From Macrocystis pyrifera (taxonomy: Eukaryota; Sar; Phaeophyceae; Laminariales; Laminariaceae): DNA of 64,000 bases. The stretch covers positions 7,761,324 through 7,825,323 of the forward strand of contig JASSKH010000028.1 in NCBI GenBank assembly GCA_031763025.1, in the 5' to 3' direction. Positions within the stretch are counted from its first letter, which is position 1, and each line of letters starts with the position of its first letter. The notes under the pieces were generated by a model. The model saw only the letters and a list, made by a program, of their open reading frames with translations. It was not told the origin of the DNA and did no database searches. This document shows, in pieces, positions 12,245 to 24,667 of this stretch. Both the position numbers and the translations under genes were made by a program.

Positions 12245-12333
12245 TGCTTTTAGGACCGCAGTCCCGTTTGGGAGACAAACCATTCAAATTCCAACTAGTT
12301 TGTCCCCAAAACGGGACTGCAGTTCTAAAAGGG
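12245..12333. mobile_element. Family D inverted-repeat element (about 88 bp)
   Basis: CTTTTAGGACCGCAGTCCCG with GGGAGACAAAC at the left is mirrored by GTTTGTCCCCAAAACGGGAC and TGCAGTTCTAAAAG at the right. Nearly all of it is inverted repeat. Confidence 0.8.
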
Positions 12334-13496
12334 TTATAACCCTCTTGGGACTTTCAGAGCGGAAAAAAATGACGATTAAACGTGACAACTACAGGAACGG
12401 CCCATGCGTGGTTGCGGGATGGTTCAACACGGTGTCCGAGTTACAATGGTTGAAAGCAATGAGTCGTGCCGCACGGGTAGCAACACGATCCTACCAACCG
12501 TGGTACGCTGCTGGGCTTGCACGCTGCTCGTAGACGGTTGATAGCACCAAAGTTGCCAATTATTTTTTTGTCAAATTCTCCAGGTACCAAATGGGTTAGG
12601 GAACCCGGGTAGTCCGAAATACGTCGCCCAAAAAGTGTTATAAGCCCCTATTTATCGTAGCACACCTCATGTGAGAAAAGGTAAAGAGCGAAAAAAGAAG
12701 GTGGGCAAGGGAAGGAAAGGTAGGGAGGCACCCAACGGAAACAGAGTTAATATATATATTGGTACGTAGGGCAAATTGATTGGCGGAAAGCCCAAGAGCG
12801 TGAGATAAGCAAACATTCGACGGAAATCGACGAGCAGTGGCAATGCTGAACCTGTGCGCGATAAAAAAATGAAGGCAGGTACCGGGAGGGGGAAAGGCAC
12901 GACACCTGTGACCACGGCGTGTCCAGAAGCAGGAGAGTAAAGGTGATGATGAAAAAATAACTAGATAAAAACGGCATGACAGCGGATGCTGCTGGAGTTG
13001 AAAAGCCGAGGCAATAGCCGTGGGGATCAGTGGTCTCGATGGGCAGAGCGAGAGCGAAGGAGAGAAGGCGTGAGCGCCTCTTCCACGCATGCGGTCGCGA
13101 GTGCACTTCGCTGATTCGCTTCTTCTGCCCCTTTGCAGTGGCAGGCGTCGTGCTTGTTCTCGCCACACTTTGAAAGGATATGTACGTACCTGGTACGTGG
13201 TTGGTTTTTCGGAGATGTATCGAGGTCGGATGGATGTATGGATGGATGGATGCTGAAATGTGTGTCACAGCGATGTCGACAGGGGTTCCTAAAAAAATGG
13301 CGCCGTTCAAATTAGAAACTCGCGTTCGTTCGTAATTTGCTGCACCCGACACCAGCTCAAAACTTTCGTAGCATGGAGGAACGAGGGTTCGTCTTGAAAA
13401 CGGCAACCGTCGCGACGCGGTCAACCGCTACTACTATATACTTAGTATGAGTGCAAGGGGCTACGCCGGCGGTCGCGTGAAGGGAGTCTAAAGCAG

Positions 13497-13566
13497 AGGA
13501 GCAGGAAGAGGCTGAGACTCGATGCCAAGATATTGAGAGCGTGCGCTCCGCACTCCGCTCTGAGAA
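13497..13566 (+). CDS. Candidate coiled-coil exon
   Basis: After CTAAAGCAG, one frame reads EEQEEAETRCQDIESVRSAL then RSEK, with a possible AA/GTGTGA or GTGAGT donor. Composition is strongly coiled-coil, but no partner exon was found and the acceptor has a poor pyrimidine tract. Confidence 0.33.
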
Positions 13567-14196
13567 GTGTGAGTTGAAGTTATTGTATGCCTTCATAAGA
13601 ATAACAGCAAACTGAGAAATGCAAAGGCGGCATAATGCTGACGATTACTTGCCGATTAACCGAAAAGCGGCGGAATCCTAGAAGGCGGGGTAACTAACTT
13701 TTAACTCAGGGAGTACGCGATGGCCGACAGCGCAGCTCCGTAGAAAGGTGCCGTCGCAGCATCTGCTGTAGCAGTACTGCTGCAGCTGTACATCTCCGCA
13801 GCCACGTAGTACAGCTCCACTGCAGCTGCCGCAGTACGATAGCGTACACACCATAAGTGCTGCCCGCCGTCATAAGTGCTGCTGGCTGTAGGTGACATGC
13901 GATATCTCTCTCGTATATCCCCGGCATAATTTTTGATGGATGGCAGTTCTCAACTCAGCCTGGGTGCCATGTGCTATCGGGGCGTTACATCGATGTCCCA
14001 GATACAGGCACCCGTGCAGGCCCCCACAATGGATGCCGGGTAGTTGACTCTCCCCATGGGTCGGAGGTCGGAGAGGACGTGCCGGAAAGAATCACGTGAA
14101 TGCATACACTCGGTCAAGAGACCATGGGCCAAAACACTGACAAGGCAGTGATTTTCGGAGATCCGTTCGTAGATCTCAACGTCAAGGCTTCGCGCA

Positions 14197-14349
14197 GGTA
14201 CTATGGCGCTGTACGGGCGGATCCTCCGACGCCGGGCGTTTCAGGCGTGGAAGCGGCACGCCCCGGCGAAGAAACCGCGAGGAAAGACAGTCAGAGGCGG
14301 GAGAGATCCGCCGACCAATAACGGATCAGATCAGGCTGAGGACCATGAT
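14197..14349 (+). CDS. Candidate exon with one SFI1-like repeat
   Basis: Between CTTCGCGCAG and an AG/GTATAT donor, one frame reads TMALYGRILRRRAFQAWKRH then APAKKPRGKTVRGGRDPP. The LRRRAFQAWKRHA stretch resembles a single SFI1/centrin-binding repeat. A second frame through the same bases (ATG at 14100, MGQNTDKAVIFGDPFVDLNV) is also open, so the coding frame is unsettled. Confidence 0.3.
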
Positions 14350-14755
14350 AGGTATATTTATATACTGCCGTGCAACCGAAGAATGTACTATTAATATTAA
14401 TATTAATATTAATAATACCTGTACCTCCAGTCATTGCTGCACACACCACCAGCAGTAGGACTCGCAATGCGCAAATATCAAGACGTTTTGTTGTTGCAGG
14501 ACATTGTTACGAACTGCGTCTGGGTGAGTAGCAGCAGAACTCTGTGGTCTGCGACCACTTCTCCACTAATAGTAGCCAAGGGCCAAGGGCAACTCACGCG
14601 GTGATGCTACATTTACAATATCTGGACCCGTATCAGACTGTCACAGGTACCAGCTGCCAGAGGCATGTTGCACGCTATTCGTAGACGTATAATGTACGTT
14701 TACCTGGTACAGCTGTGATATTTGCAAAGTTGAACCACCCCTTACAAGTACTACA

Positions 14756-15007
14756 GAGTAGTATTACTTCGTATATATACTGCTTGTAGCACACCAACCA
14801 GTGCGTACAACTGGCCAGCTACGACACAACAGCATTCGCGGCGGTACGACGTCTCTCGTTACTTTCTGTGTATCTATCTGCGAGTAGTATTACTTCGTAT
14901 ATATACTGCTTGTAGCACACCAACCAGTGCGTACAACTGGCCAGCTACGACACAACAGCATTCGCGGCGGTACGACGTCTCTCGTTACTTTCTGTGTATC
15001 TATCTGC
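14756..15007. repeat. Tandem duplication of 126 bp, apparently perfect
   Basis: 14756-14881 and 14882-15007 both read GAGTAGTATTACTTCG to TGTGTATCTATCTGC with no difference seen. Confidence 0.92.
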
Positions 15008-15139
15008 TGCTTACAGATAGATGCGCACTCTGTGCGCTTGTACGAACTGCTGCTGCGATGATACCTGGTATATACCAGGTATACCCAGTTCGAAAACACG
15101 CCCAAGCAACACAAGGCCGGGGGGGGGCTAGTGGCCTAC

Positions 15140-15337
15140 CTTCTAGCTTCCGCTTGCTCCGTCTCGGAGAGGAAGCACACGGAAGGGTGGCGGCGCCGGC
15201 AGCAGCAGCAGCAGCAGTAGAAGCAGCAGTGGAAGTGGTCAAGGCCATCGGCATGCCTCCGACACGAACCGACGACCCGTGCCAGTCGACACCAAGCGAG
15301 GCATCGCCATCTGCCTCGAGCTCTATCTTCACGGCTG
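15140..15337 (-). CDS. Candidate Ala/Ser-rich exon
   Basis: A CGCGCAG acceptor and an AAG/GTAGGC donor bound AAVKIELEADGDASLGVDWH, a poly-Ala stretch from a CTG-type repeat, and SSPRRSKRKLEG. The plus strand is also open over the same bases. No linked exons were found. Confidence 0.3.
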
Positions 15338-16394
15338 CTGCGCGAGAAGTCGATCGCCTTTGACGCCGCATTCTACGTTCGGGAATCAAGCGCAAAAGGG
15401 TAAAAGTCGCGCAGAAGTTAACACTTCTGATAAGGTTCGCCAGCTCCCCAGTTCAGCTCACCAGCTCACAGCTCAGCCGCTCTGATCTATGTGATACCAC
15501 CCGAGTTGGCCTCCAGGACAGAAGCAGAAGAGAGATATGCTTGTCATCGAGAGGAGTCCAAGGGTCGGTCGAGTCCGAGGGCCAATCAATGCAAAGATGC
15601 ATGTCCTTTATGCAATATGATTGGATGCATTCAAATCAATTAATGCGGCGGAATCCGCTCATCAGCACATCAGCCATCAGCACCAGACTCACATCGTCAG
15701 ATCATCAGACAGAAATAGGGTTGGAGCAAGGGCGAGGGAGGGTAGGCATAAGCGTGCCGATCCAGCGGTAGCGCTCCCGACGACGAGCTCATCATCGGCG
15801 GCTGCTACGGCGGCGCCTTACAGTGCTTCCCCCAGGCAAGCCCACCAAGCTTCGTTTCTTTGCTTGCCATAAAATCGCTCTGTTTCTGAGTACTTGTCCT
15901 GTCAGTCTTGATCTTCGCACCAACTTGGCTCGTACGCTTGTACATGACACATGATCCTGTACGTTGGTATCATATGTACAGCTGCTGTACCTCCTGGTAC
16001 CTGATGCGTCAGCGCACGACCGAGTTTTGACAGCCCCGTGATATGCGCATGTGTATAGATACCTACAGCAGTACTGCTGTAGACCGCTGTTGCGCTCGAC
16101 TACTGTGAGCTGTTCTATCTACTCTTCTAGTTTCCGCATTGCTGCAGGCCGCATTTCAGTTTGCTTGTATAGCGGACTGCATAAAAAACGTGTCTCTGGC
16201 GGCGGTACTCATGTGTGCATGTGTACGGCAATAAAATAAACCTGGTATGTTGTACACATAATAATGGCGGCTGCTGTTGACACATGTTGAAGGATTGAAA
16301 TTTCGCTGATCACGGTCAGAGGTCAAACCTTGCTGTTCAGGTCGGGTTGGGTCTGGGAATGGTGACCGAAACCAATTACCAGGTACGTACGTAG

Positions 16395-16510
16395 TGACGA
16401 TTTGAAAACCTCCCGACCCGACCCGACCCGACCCAGCCCGACTCGTGAGATTTCGAAAACTTCCTGACCCAACGAGTTGCGGTCATGACGTCATGACCCA
16501 TGTGAAGCGC
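16395..16510. repeat. CCCGA-rich dispersed repeat, copy 1
   Basis: (CCCGA)n, then GAGATTTCGAAAACTTCCTG and GTTGCGGTCATGACG. Confidence 0.7.
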
Positions 16511-16734
16511 TCTCTGGAGACTTCAAATTTCAAAAATGCGAGCCGATTTCAACATTGCCTTGAAGTTTTGGGAAAGAGCCTAAAATATTTACGTACACCT
16601 ATGTGATATGATATACTGTAGTATCGGGCTATTGCAGGAGGTCTCATTACAATCTGGGAGGTAGGATCTTCAGGTTGGTAGGCTGTTAAGGTATTTTGGT
16701 TCCTGTTGGGAACAAGGTACGGGCGAAGACCCAA

Positions 16735-16785
16735 CCCAACCCCTGACTCTAACTCTAACCCTAACCCTAACCAACCCTGACCCCA
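16735..16785. repeat. Interstitial telomere-like tract
   Basis: Imperfect CCCTAA units (CTCTAACCCTAACCCTAACC) embedded in ordinary sequence. Confidence 0.7.
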
Positions 16786-16894
16786 AACCGCAGCCAAAAC
16801 GGGCCAAAACTGGCCATAAACGCTGCGCCGCGTTTGCATCGAACCAGGAAAATTCTCAATTGCGGACGATGATTCCGAAGTACAGACCGCCGAT

Positions 16895-17790
16895 GACGTC
16901 AGATGTGAAGCGGTGACCGAGGTAGGGTAAGGGTAAGGGACGCAGGTGTTTCTGGCAGCTGGGAAGCAGTGCTTCGCTTCTTCTGATTTAAATCTTATTA
17001 TTGATGGCGAGAGCTGGGGAAGTGCTCTAGTAGAGAAGTGAGAGGTAGGGGGGGGGGACTCGACGCCCAGATATACCTCTCTCTCCTTTAGTCTCCCTTT
17101 TAGTGGTTGTTCTCAGCGAACACCCCCTCTTCGTAGTGTTTGGGTCTTATTACGAGGTGGGGGGGGGGGGTATATAGCCTCATTTCTTTTGTTTCGAATA
17201 GCCGCATCTTCGACCACCTTTTCCTGGCCGTTTGGGAGGAACTTTGTCATCACCCTCCGACCATATTGTGGCCTGCATATACGACTATTCAGGGTGGGCT
17301 AATGTGATATGAGTGGAGTACTCATGGGCTATAGATATAGATAATATGTTGCAGTCTTGTAGTCTCACGAATATAAGAATAATCCAAAGAATGGATTAAC
17401 CCGGCGGATATTCCGTTAGTCGAGAGTAACGTAGGAATGTTCCCTAGGGCGGATAACCCGTTAGACGAGAGTAATGTTCCTTAACGCAGATAGCACCACG
17501 AAGTGAGAAATTCTTATGTTAGCAGAAGAACGATCGGTAGGCATACGAGGAAAGTTCTTTAGGAGTACATCATATAAGAGGAATTTAGGAGAGCTTGTGG
17601 CGTGGGGTGGGACGAGTATATCTGGGCGTCGAGTCCCTTCCCCCTACCTCTCACTTCTCTACCAGAGCACCTCCTCAGCTCTCGCCATCGATAAGAAGAT
17701 TTAAATCAGAATAAGCGAAGCACTGCTTCCCAGCTGCCAGAAACACCTGCGTCCCTAACCCTTACCCTACCTCGGTCACCGTTTCACATC
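16895..17790. mobile_element. Foldback element with about 170-bp inverted ends
   Basis: The left arm 16895-17070 (GCGGTGACCGAGGTAGGGTA, GGCAGCTGGGAAGCAGTGCT, GATTTAAATCTTATTAT, GACTCGACGCCCAGATATA) is the reverse complement of the right arm 17610-17790. The ~540-bp loop has no long ORF. A non-autonomous DNA transposon is likely. Confidence 0.8.
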
Positions 17791-17879
17791 GCGCTGCGCA
17801 ATTTTCAAGTCAAAAACGCCCCTAAAGATCCTACCTCCCAGATTGCAAAACCGACTCTAAAGAAGTTGTCATGAGATAT

Positions 17880-18060
17880 CCTGTAGTGTCAAAGCCCCCA
17901 AGAGTATTCCTGGGGCTCTGAATTCCCTTTGGTAAACTAGAGTCAAAGCCCTGAATACCCTAAGAGTATTCCTGGGGCTCTGAAGTTTCCCTTGGTAAAC
18001 TAAAACCAAAGCCCTGAACACCTCAAGAGTATTCCTAGGGCTCTGAAGCTTCTCTCAATA
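17880..18060. repeat. Three tandem units of about 62 bp
   Basis: Each unit has CAAAGCCC, AAGAGTATTCCTGGGGCTCT and CCTTGGTAAACTA. The third is the most diverged. Confidence 0.85.
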
Positions 18061-18489
18061 GACAAGACAGTCAGTAGTATTAAGGCTTTTTGTAAGGGCA
18101 CAAGGAATGTTCCTAAGACAGACATCCGATAGAATTGGATTAGTAGACTACAGAAGTATCCTAGCGTTTGGCATACTCCTTCGGTTAGGATCGCCGTTAG
18201 GAGAAGAGTAGACCAGCGTCCGAGGAAAGTTCCTCGGGTAAGTGCGTTTACCCGAGCGGGTTAATGGAAGAGAGCAGAGTGGGCTTGATGCCTTGAATCA
18301 AACCCCCATCGAATCACTCTCAAACTGCCCCCTGTTCTCTCATCATAAACTGGAATAACGCGATAACAAAAGAAAGAAGTCTTCTGTACAAGAGAAGCTG
18401 CCTTCCGAGCCAGTTCCTGCATTCCACTTCCCTTACCACGATACTCTGGTTTTACTACACCTACACCTTTTGATCAAGGTCTACGAACG

Positions 18490-18765
18490 AAGGTACACTA
18501 AGTATTGCGGCTTCCTGTTGACTGGAAGGTTCCAGGTAAACCTCTCTGTGGCTAGCTAAGGGTTCACCTATTTTTGGCTTCAATTGTTGATTCATTTACA
18601 GGTACAATTGAAGCGAAAAGTAGGTGAAGCCCAACTTTAGTTTTTCAGCCTCAGAGAGGTGTGCCTGGAACCTTTTAGCCAACAATAAAATATACGATCG
18701 GGTGCTGGCCAAAGAGAGGGAGGGCCAGGAAGCCTTTTCCCGAGTGCAATACTTAAGTGTACCTA
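18490..18765. repeat. Long imperfect palindrome
   Basis: Left arm from GGTACACTAAGTATTGC through GGAAGGTTCCAGGTAAACCT to GGGTTCACCTATTTTTGGCT matches the right arm in reverse (AGTAGGTGAAGCCC, AGAGAGGTGTGCCTGGAACC, GCAATACTTAAGTGTACC), with a loop of about 12 bp near 18590. Confidence 0.75.
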
Positions 18766-21700
18766 TAAATGGCTCAAAATGCATAGATATGCCTATTTTT
18801 GGCATTTTCACGTTCAAGTTTGAAGTCGGCTGTTGGTTGCGGTCTGTATAACAAATGGGGAGATGGGTATGGGTCGAGTAGAGATGGTGCGGATATATAG
18901 CTGTTAGGCTGATCCGCCGACAAGGCGATGACCATGGCTGCATCAAACGACCCACACCTAATATTTGCACACATCGTACACATTAGATGGATTAGATAGA
19001 TTTGATGGATCAGATGGATCAAATAGATCAGACATACCAGATAGATCAGATGGATTTTGTTTTGTTCTTCTCCACCGGGCAGATCTCGCTGGGGAGGGGA
19101 CGTGCCGCTGTATATACTCCGTGCCATATTGGCCTTGCTATTCAAGATCTTTCAAAACTTTGGGCGTCCAGGTGGCCCATCCGCCAATACTTCGAACTAA
19201 GTACATGGGAAAAGTTGGCGTCATTTGATGCAGACATGGTCGTCATCGATTTTGATTCGCTGACGCCAACGTCAGCCGACGTCAGCCCCAAGGAATCCGT
19301 AGAGACCGGAGTCTTCGCGTCGCTTGTGCAGTGGCAGCACTAGTTTGCTCTCTTGCCGGCGTGGCAGGTCGGAGTCGATTGTCGTATAAAAAAACATGCA
19401 CTTCTCTACTGCTTCCTTGGAGGAGAAAAAGTGGCGTCCCATGTATATACCTGAAACGATCACGTCGTCCATCGTCGCGATAGAATAGTTTACGGAGTAC
19501 CTGTTTCTAGCTTTTTATGTTCGAGCTGAGTACGCTCTGCACTATGCAGCAAGCAGCACAGCAGCAGCTCAGCCGTTCCACGCATTGTTGGCGCACCCAG
19601 CTCTGTTGGGAGTCATGCGCAACCGGTCTTAGTAAGGTCCTGCCACAGATGGCGATCCGAGGACATGGTCGGGAGCATGGTCGACTTTTTTTTACGCTCG
19701 GTTCAAGGTGTTACCTTCAAGCGGTGAGAGTCATGGGGGTGGTCCATATGATAGTTCGGTCCACCATACCTCAAAACATACAACACAACCAATGCTTCCT
19801 CTCTGAAGGCCGGTCAAAGCCCAGGATTGCACGAATCTAAGCGCCGCCTTGCTCGCCGCCGCTGGCAACTTTGGGACTAGGTCGTCTGACCCCCCAGACG
19901 AGGCAAACATCGCACCCGCATACATGCCGTGTGCGATGACCCATCGCCGCTCGAAATTGGCAGGGATCCTGGGGTAATGCGCGATCGACACCCGGATCTT
20001 GCGCCGCGGATCAACTCCGCGACAATTAACATAAATTTCACACCACCACGCGGATAAACTCCGTGAACATTAAGGGCTTAAAGATGGCACGCACAGGCAG
20101 TCCCTGCCCTACGTTCGCTGCCGATCTGAAAAACACATACAGTCGCGCGACGCTACGCTGGGAAACTCGCCGTAAGCGAACCTTATCGCACGGCTTGAAA
20201 CGGCCCCTCCTCTCCCCTGTTCTCTCCTCGCACGTATCGGTGCGTTGGTTTATGTTCGCAAGGGCCGGCTGTGGTATTTTATGTCGCTTGGTGTTTTGTT
20301 TTTCATGCCCTTGCACTAAACATAATGTGAACCATTTGTTTTTTTTTCTCGACGTCGCTGAGCTTCCCCCCTGTGACCCCGGTTTGGTCGGGTAATGGAT
20401 GATGCAGTTGGTTGGCGTCACGTCGGGTTCTGATGTTTGTTATTTGCACGACGACCTGACAGGCTGCTGTCTGCTCCGTAGCTTGATGTCAATTTGTCGA
20501 ACTGTTGGTGTGGCCCTGTCTCTGTGTCATTCTTCTTGCGCTTGCAGCTGCCGAAATGAAGTGTTTCGGGTGCTCGCGTTGCTGTTGTTGCTATGCAACG
20601 GCGGCATTAACTTGCCTGGTAGACAGCAGGAGTAGCAGTATAAGCTCACACATACCTACTTATCCTGGATTTGGTCATCATGGCGTGAACTAGCGCAGAA
20701 CACCTCAAGTCGGCAACCCACGGGACTGACCCACTTCGCGCGATAGTTCATAAAAACCAAGGCGTGTACTACCGTGGTAGAGGGAGGGGGGAGAGAAGAG
20801 AGTCCTCTGCTTGAAGGCCAGGTGTGAAGTATTTGCATGAAGCAAACTAAGCACATATATACATACAGATGTGTGGCAGCAGCAGTTGCAAACGAAACTG
20901 CCCATGAATGGCGTGTATAGTAGTGCGTCTTCCCTCTCGACTCATTACCCCGCTTCTTCAACGTGCGTATTCGCGTTGAATCCTTCACAGCGAATAGTTA
21001 CTTCCGGCAACATTGCTTTATAGGAACAAATAATTTTCCAAACTCTGGGATTTTCGCTTTTTTCTGATATGACAGCAACAAGTAGCGATCGTGCTAACAA
21101 GTTTTTGTCTTTCGACACGAGCATGAAGCTAAAACAAAATGTTGACAATTCGTTTTCGTCGACTTTCCGATGTTAACAGGTACTCAATATAGTAGGACAA
21201 GTACTGGTAAGTGACTGGCACCGCCATTCCAAGTCGGTACCTTGTCTTCGAAGGTGACTCGAATCTTTGTGTCAGTGTGGTATTTGTCTGTTTTTGAAAT
21301 GGACTTACAACAGCAGCCCAGAGACTTTGGCGCGAGCCTCTGTTTGGCTGCCTCTTGAGCTTCGCTCAGAAGAAGTACGCCGTGTTGAAAGATGGCACTC
21401 TCTTGCCCAAAAGATGGAAGAGGCTGAGGGTGTGTGATAGAGAAAGAGAGAGTGCGTGAAGCGCGATTGATCACTGCAGCTAGAGCAGACAAATCAAATG
21501 CACAAAAAATAAGGGGCGTGACCCTAGACCCTCCGATGATTTCGATAGATTATTGTTGTTCTGCTGCACAAAAACACTCAAACGGGCGCCGCGTTCGACT
21601 CACTGCCAACAGCGCAGTAGCTGCTGCGCCCTACCATAGTACACAACAAGGCGCCCTCCAGCAAAAAACGTCAATTTGGCGTTGAGGCTCAATTTCTCGT

Positions 21701-22529
21701 TTTGGTGCCGCCATTGAGGACAAGCGACTATTGACTACTACATGGAATTTTAGGACGGCACCCGACCCTGAGCGCCGTTTTATTCGGCGGCAAATTCACT
21801 ATTTTTCATCTTGAGAAAAGGAGCCTCAATTTGTTTTACGACCCGACCGAATTTCTTACTGATAAGAGTGGGCACCCTCTGCATCAGCTAACTTGTGCTA
21901 CAGACAGCGGATGGATGGGCTGCTGACTTTTGGTGCTGTACAATACAGTATGGCGATAACACTTCAAGAACCTCTTATTTTGGGCCAGGCTCGAATAGTT
22001 GTGGAAGGCAGGGTAGGGTGTGTTCTACTCTAGTTTCAGCATAAAAATGGCGCTATTCTCATATTCTTCGTCCGAAACTCCAGCCTAAAATTTTCGACCA
22101 TAAAACTCTGAAGTTGATGTTGCGTAGGCGCTACTGTAGCGCGTGCCCCTCCCTGATACTTAACACGTCTGGAGAGAGGACGTGTGTTCGATTATGAAGG
22201 ATAAACCACTGAGCCACTCAGTCAGCGCTGACTTAGTAGCTCAGTGGTTTAACCTAAATGTTCCGAACAAACGTGATGTGGATTCCAGGTTCTGTCCATC
22301 ACCTGTCGCGTTGTCCGTGTCCTGTCACCTAGGCACGACCAGACGACTATCAGTCTTTTTATTGACTCCGAGGATGTGGTTACTCCGCACAACCCAACTC
22401 GGTGCGGCTCCGAACCCAATTCGGAAAAAAGCGATACAGCACTTCCCGTTAGACCTCACCGTCCCACATACAGTACATAAATGTTAGCATAGTCTGAAGG
22501 CACAGCCTTCTTGCTTTCCCGGAGTGCTG
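18766..22529. other. No gene assigned
   Basis: A short GATCAGATAGATC tract (18980-19045) and one plausible minus exon (21308-21427). The open frame at 19002-19343 has protein-like composition but no splice support or recognised family. Confidence 0.45.
21308..21427 (-). CDS. Candidate helical exon
   Basis: A CACACCCTCAG acceptor and a TT/GTAAGT donor bound PLPSFGQESAIFQHGVLLLS, EAQEAAKQRLAPKSLGCC. The splice sites are good, but the gene is not recognised. Confidence 0.3.
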
Positions 22530-23396
22530 CAGTAGCTGGTGTTCGCGTGTTTACGTGGAAGGTGCAGAAAACACACTGCACGACGTTTCTCTCACCTTCC
22601 CCCCACCGCAAAACCCCTGCGCGCAGGGAAATCGCTCCACAGCCTCGGAAGGCTAGACGCCTGCCAGGAGCGGGCCTACAAACGGAAACGCAATCAAGGA
22701 TTCGTCGTGAAACGCGCAAAGTTCGGATTGTCTGAAATGCTCTCCGCGCGGGAGACCCGCTTCCTTGAACGGGGTCGGGACAGCCATGTCAAGATTGGGC
22801 AGAGGTTCCCGAAGTTTGTCCAGCGCCACAGATACCTCTCCAGCTGGGTGGCCGAGTTAGAGACGCGCTTGGGCAAGGCCGCCGAAGACATAAAGCGTCT
22901 CGACGTGAACATGTGAAACGATGTCCGCGTGCTACTCGTTCCCGATAACGTGGCCTCCCCGGACTCCGACGCCGCCGCCCCGGCAGGTGAAGGCACGCCA
23001 TCTGAAAATGGCGGGAGACCGCCGGGCGCGGCACCGCTGCCTGTGACCGACAAACAGCTTTCACGTCTGATGAGCTAGACGCAAACGACGTCGCTCGTTC
23101 TCATGGGAGAACTCGAACGCGACAAGCTGCACCTTCAACGCACGAAAGAGGCCGAACTCGTGGCTCAGACCGAGAAGCCTCTGACGGATGCCGAGCTTGA
23201 GGTGGTGGACGCCAAAATCCCCACCCTGGTGGGTAAGGCGGCGGGTGTTCGTAAGAGACCTCCCGCTCTCGGGCATTGCAGCAAACGTAGTGGAGAGCTC
23301 GCGCCTCACAAGCAAGCCGGTGCCCATCCTTGCGTGGACCATTAAGTCTCAAAAGCTGGGCAGTCTCTTCAAGCGCGACGCGAGAGGGGTGTAGGG
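22530..23396 (+). pseudogene. Decayed ORF with two in-frame stops and a frame change
   Basis: One frame reads from about 22539 past TGA (22914) and TAG (23076) to 23343, with protein-like sequence on both sides of each stop: VAELETRLGKAAEDIKRLDV, ASPDSDAAAPAGEGTPSENG, MGELERDKLHLQRTKEAELV, LTDAELEVVDAKIPTLVGKA. After about 23240 another frame (VRDLPLSGIAANVVESSRLT, ILAWTIKSQKLGSLFKRDAR) looks more coding, ending at a TAG at 23394. The family is not recognised; it could be a retro-element ORF or an old gene copy. Read-through or introns cannot be excluded. Confidence 0.5.
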
Positions 23397-24667
23397 CCCA
23401 AGCCCAAGGGCAAGGGAAAGGGAGAATAACTTTTTCCCCCCCAGGCTATATTTTTTGGTCTGGGGATAGTCCTGGCGTTTCGCGTAATGGGACAAGGGGA
23501 GGGGGAAACGAGCGAAAATAGCAGGGGGAGGAAAGGAGGTCAAGGTGTAGGAGGGACACGTTCGCCATGTTCTATACCCCAGGGGGATGAATCAGGTGCA
23601 GTGGGATCGCTGGGTTATTTTACACCGCCGAGATGACGAGAGCTGGTAGCATCGGCCCGGAGAAGAACGTCGCGATCGTCCTGTGAGAGACCCCTCAGGG
23701 GATTTCGAAGACGGAAAAAACAACACGGCAGCACATGGAAGAGCACCGCGGAGCGCATGGTCACACGGTCACGGCGTCGGCGAAGTCGCCTCCAGGAGAT
23801 TGCCTTCTGGAGATTGCCGTTGTGGGAACGACTATTTCCTGGGGAATCGACCGAGCGAACGAACGGGCGATCGACCGAGTGAACAGTGGCATCGAAGATG
23901 AGGGTCTGCGGGAGATTAGCCCCCCAAGTAGGCCCTCCACAGCAGTATAGTTACAGATGAGTTGTCGATGCCGCCCTGGCGGTCGGGTGGATGCGGAGCG
24001 CTGAAAGATGCACGTGAGACTTACAGTACGTCGGGCTTATTCTACCGCGATTTGGAAAAACGCTCAGGGAGGCAGAGTTGGTTCACTATAGGCCGGGGGG
24101 GGGGGGGGAGGGATGTGAGAGCGAGAAGCACGCCGAGTAGTAGAAGGCGCACCACAGAAGATGGCGCTGTGCTACGATACCTACATAGGGGTACGTAGCA
24201 CTTATTCGGCCAAAATGTTTTTGACCTGACGAAACTCCTCGTCAACTGAGGGACGACCCGGTAGTTACCCGGTAATAGACGTATCCCGTTATTTGTGTTG
24301 CACGGTAGTTTTCGTCAGCACCTACCCCTCTGGGCGGAAATATAAGGACCGTTGGCTCTTCATGTTTATGTATAAACTGCTTATATTTCAGGCCAAGGGA
24401 TTGTTGTATCGGGTGGGGTTGAGTTAAGCCTGCACACTTTCTCAAAAGTATTTGTTTTTGGGTGAGGCATGGATGGAGCTCTCCGTAAGTGAGGAGGGAC
24501 CCCCAGAAGAATTACGGTAGGTGTTCTACTCCCTATGAGGCAAAATATGCGTCGCGACATACTCGCGGCTGTTTAGAAATGCACAGCCAAACTCCAACGT
24601 CGGTGAAGGGTCTGACTGCTGGAATCCCTGAGAAACCGAAAGAGTGAATCGCAAGGATGGTATGTGG

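Larger units (their letters stand above)
11939..16890. other. Region 5' of the Nth gene, mostly without genes
   Basis: Holds one family D element, the 126-bp duplication, an AT-rich TTAATA run near 14390 and three weak exon candidates listed separately. Nothing else is supported. Confidence 0.5.
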
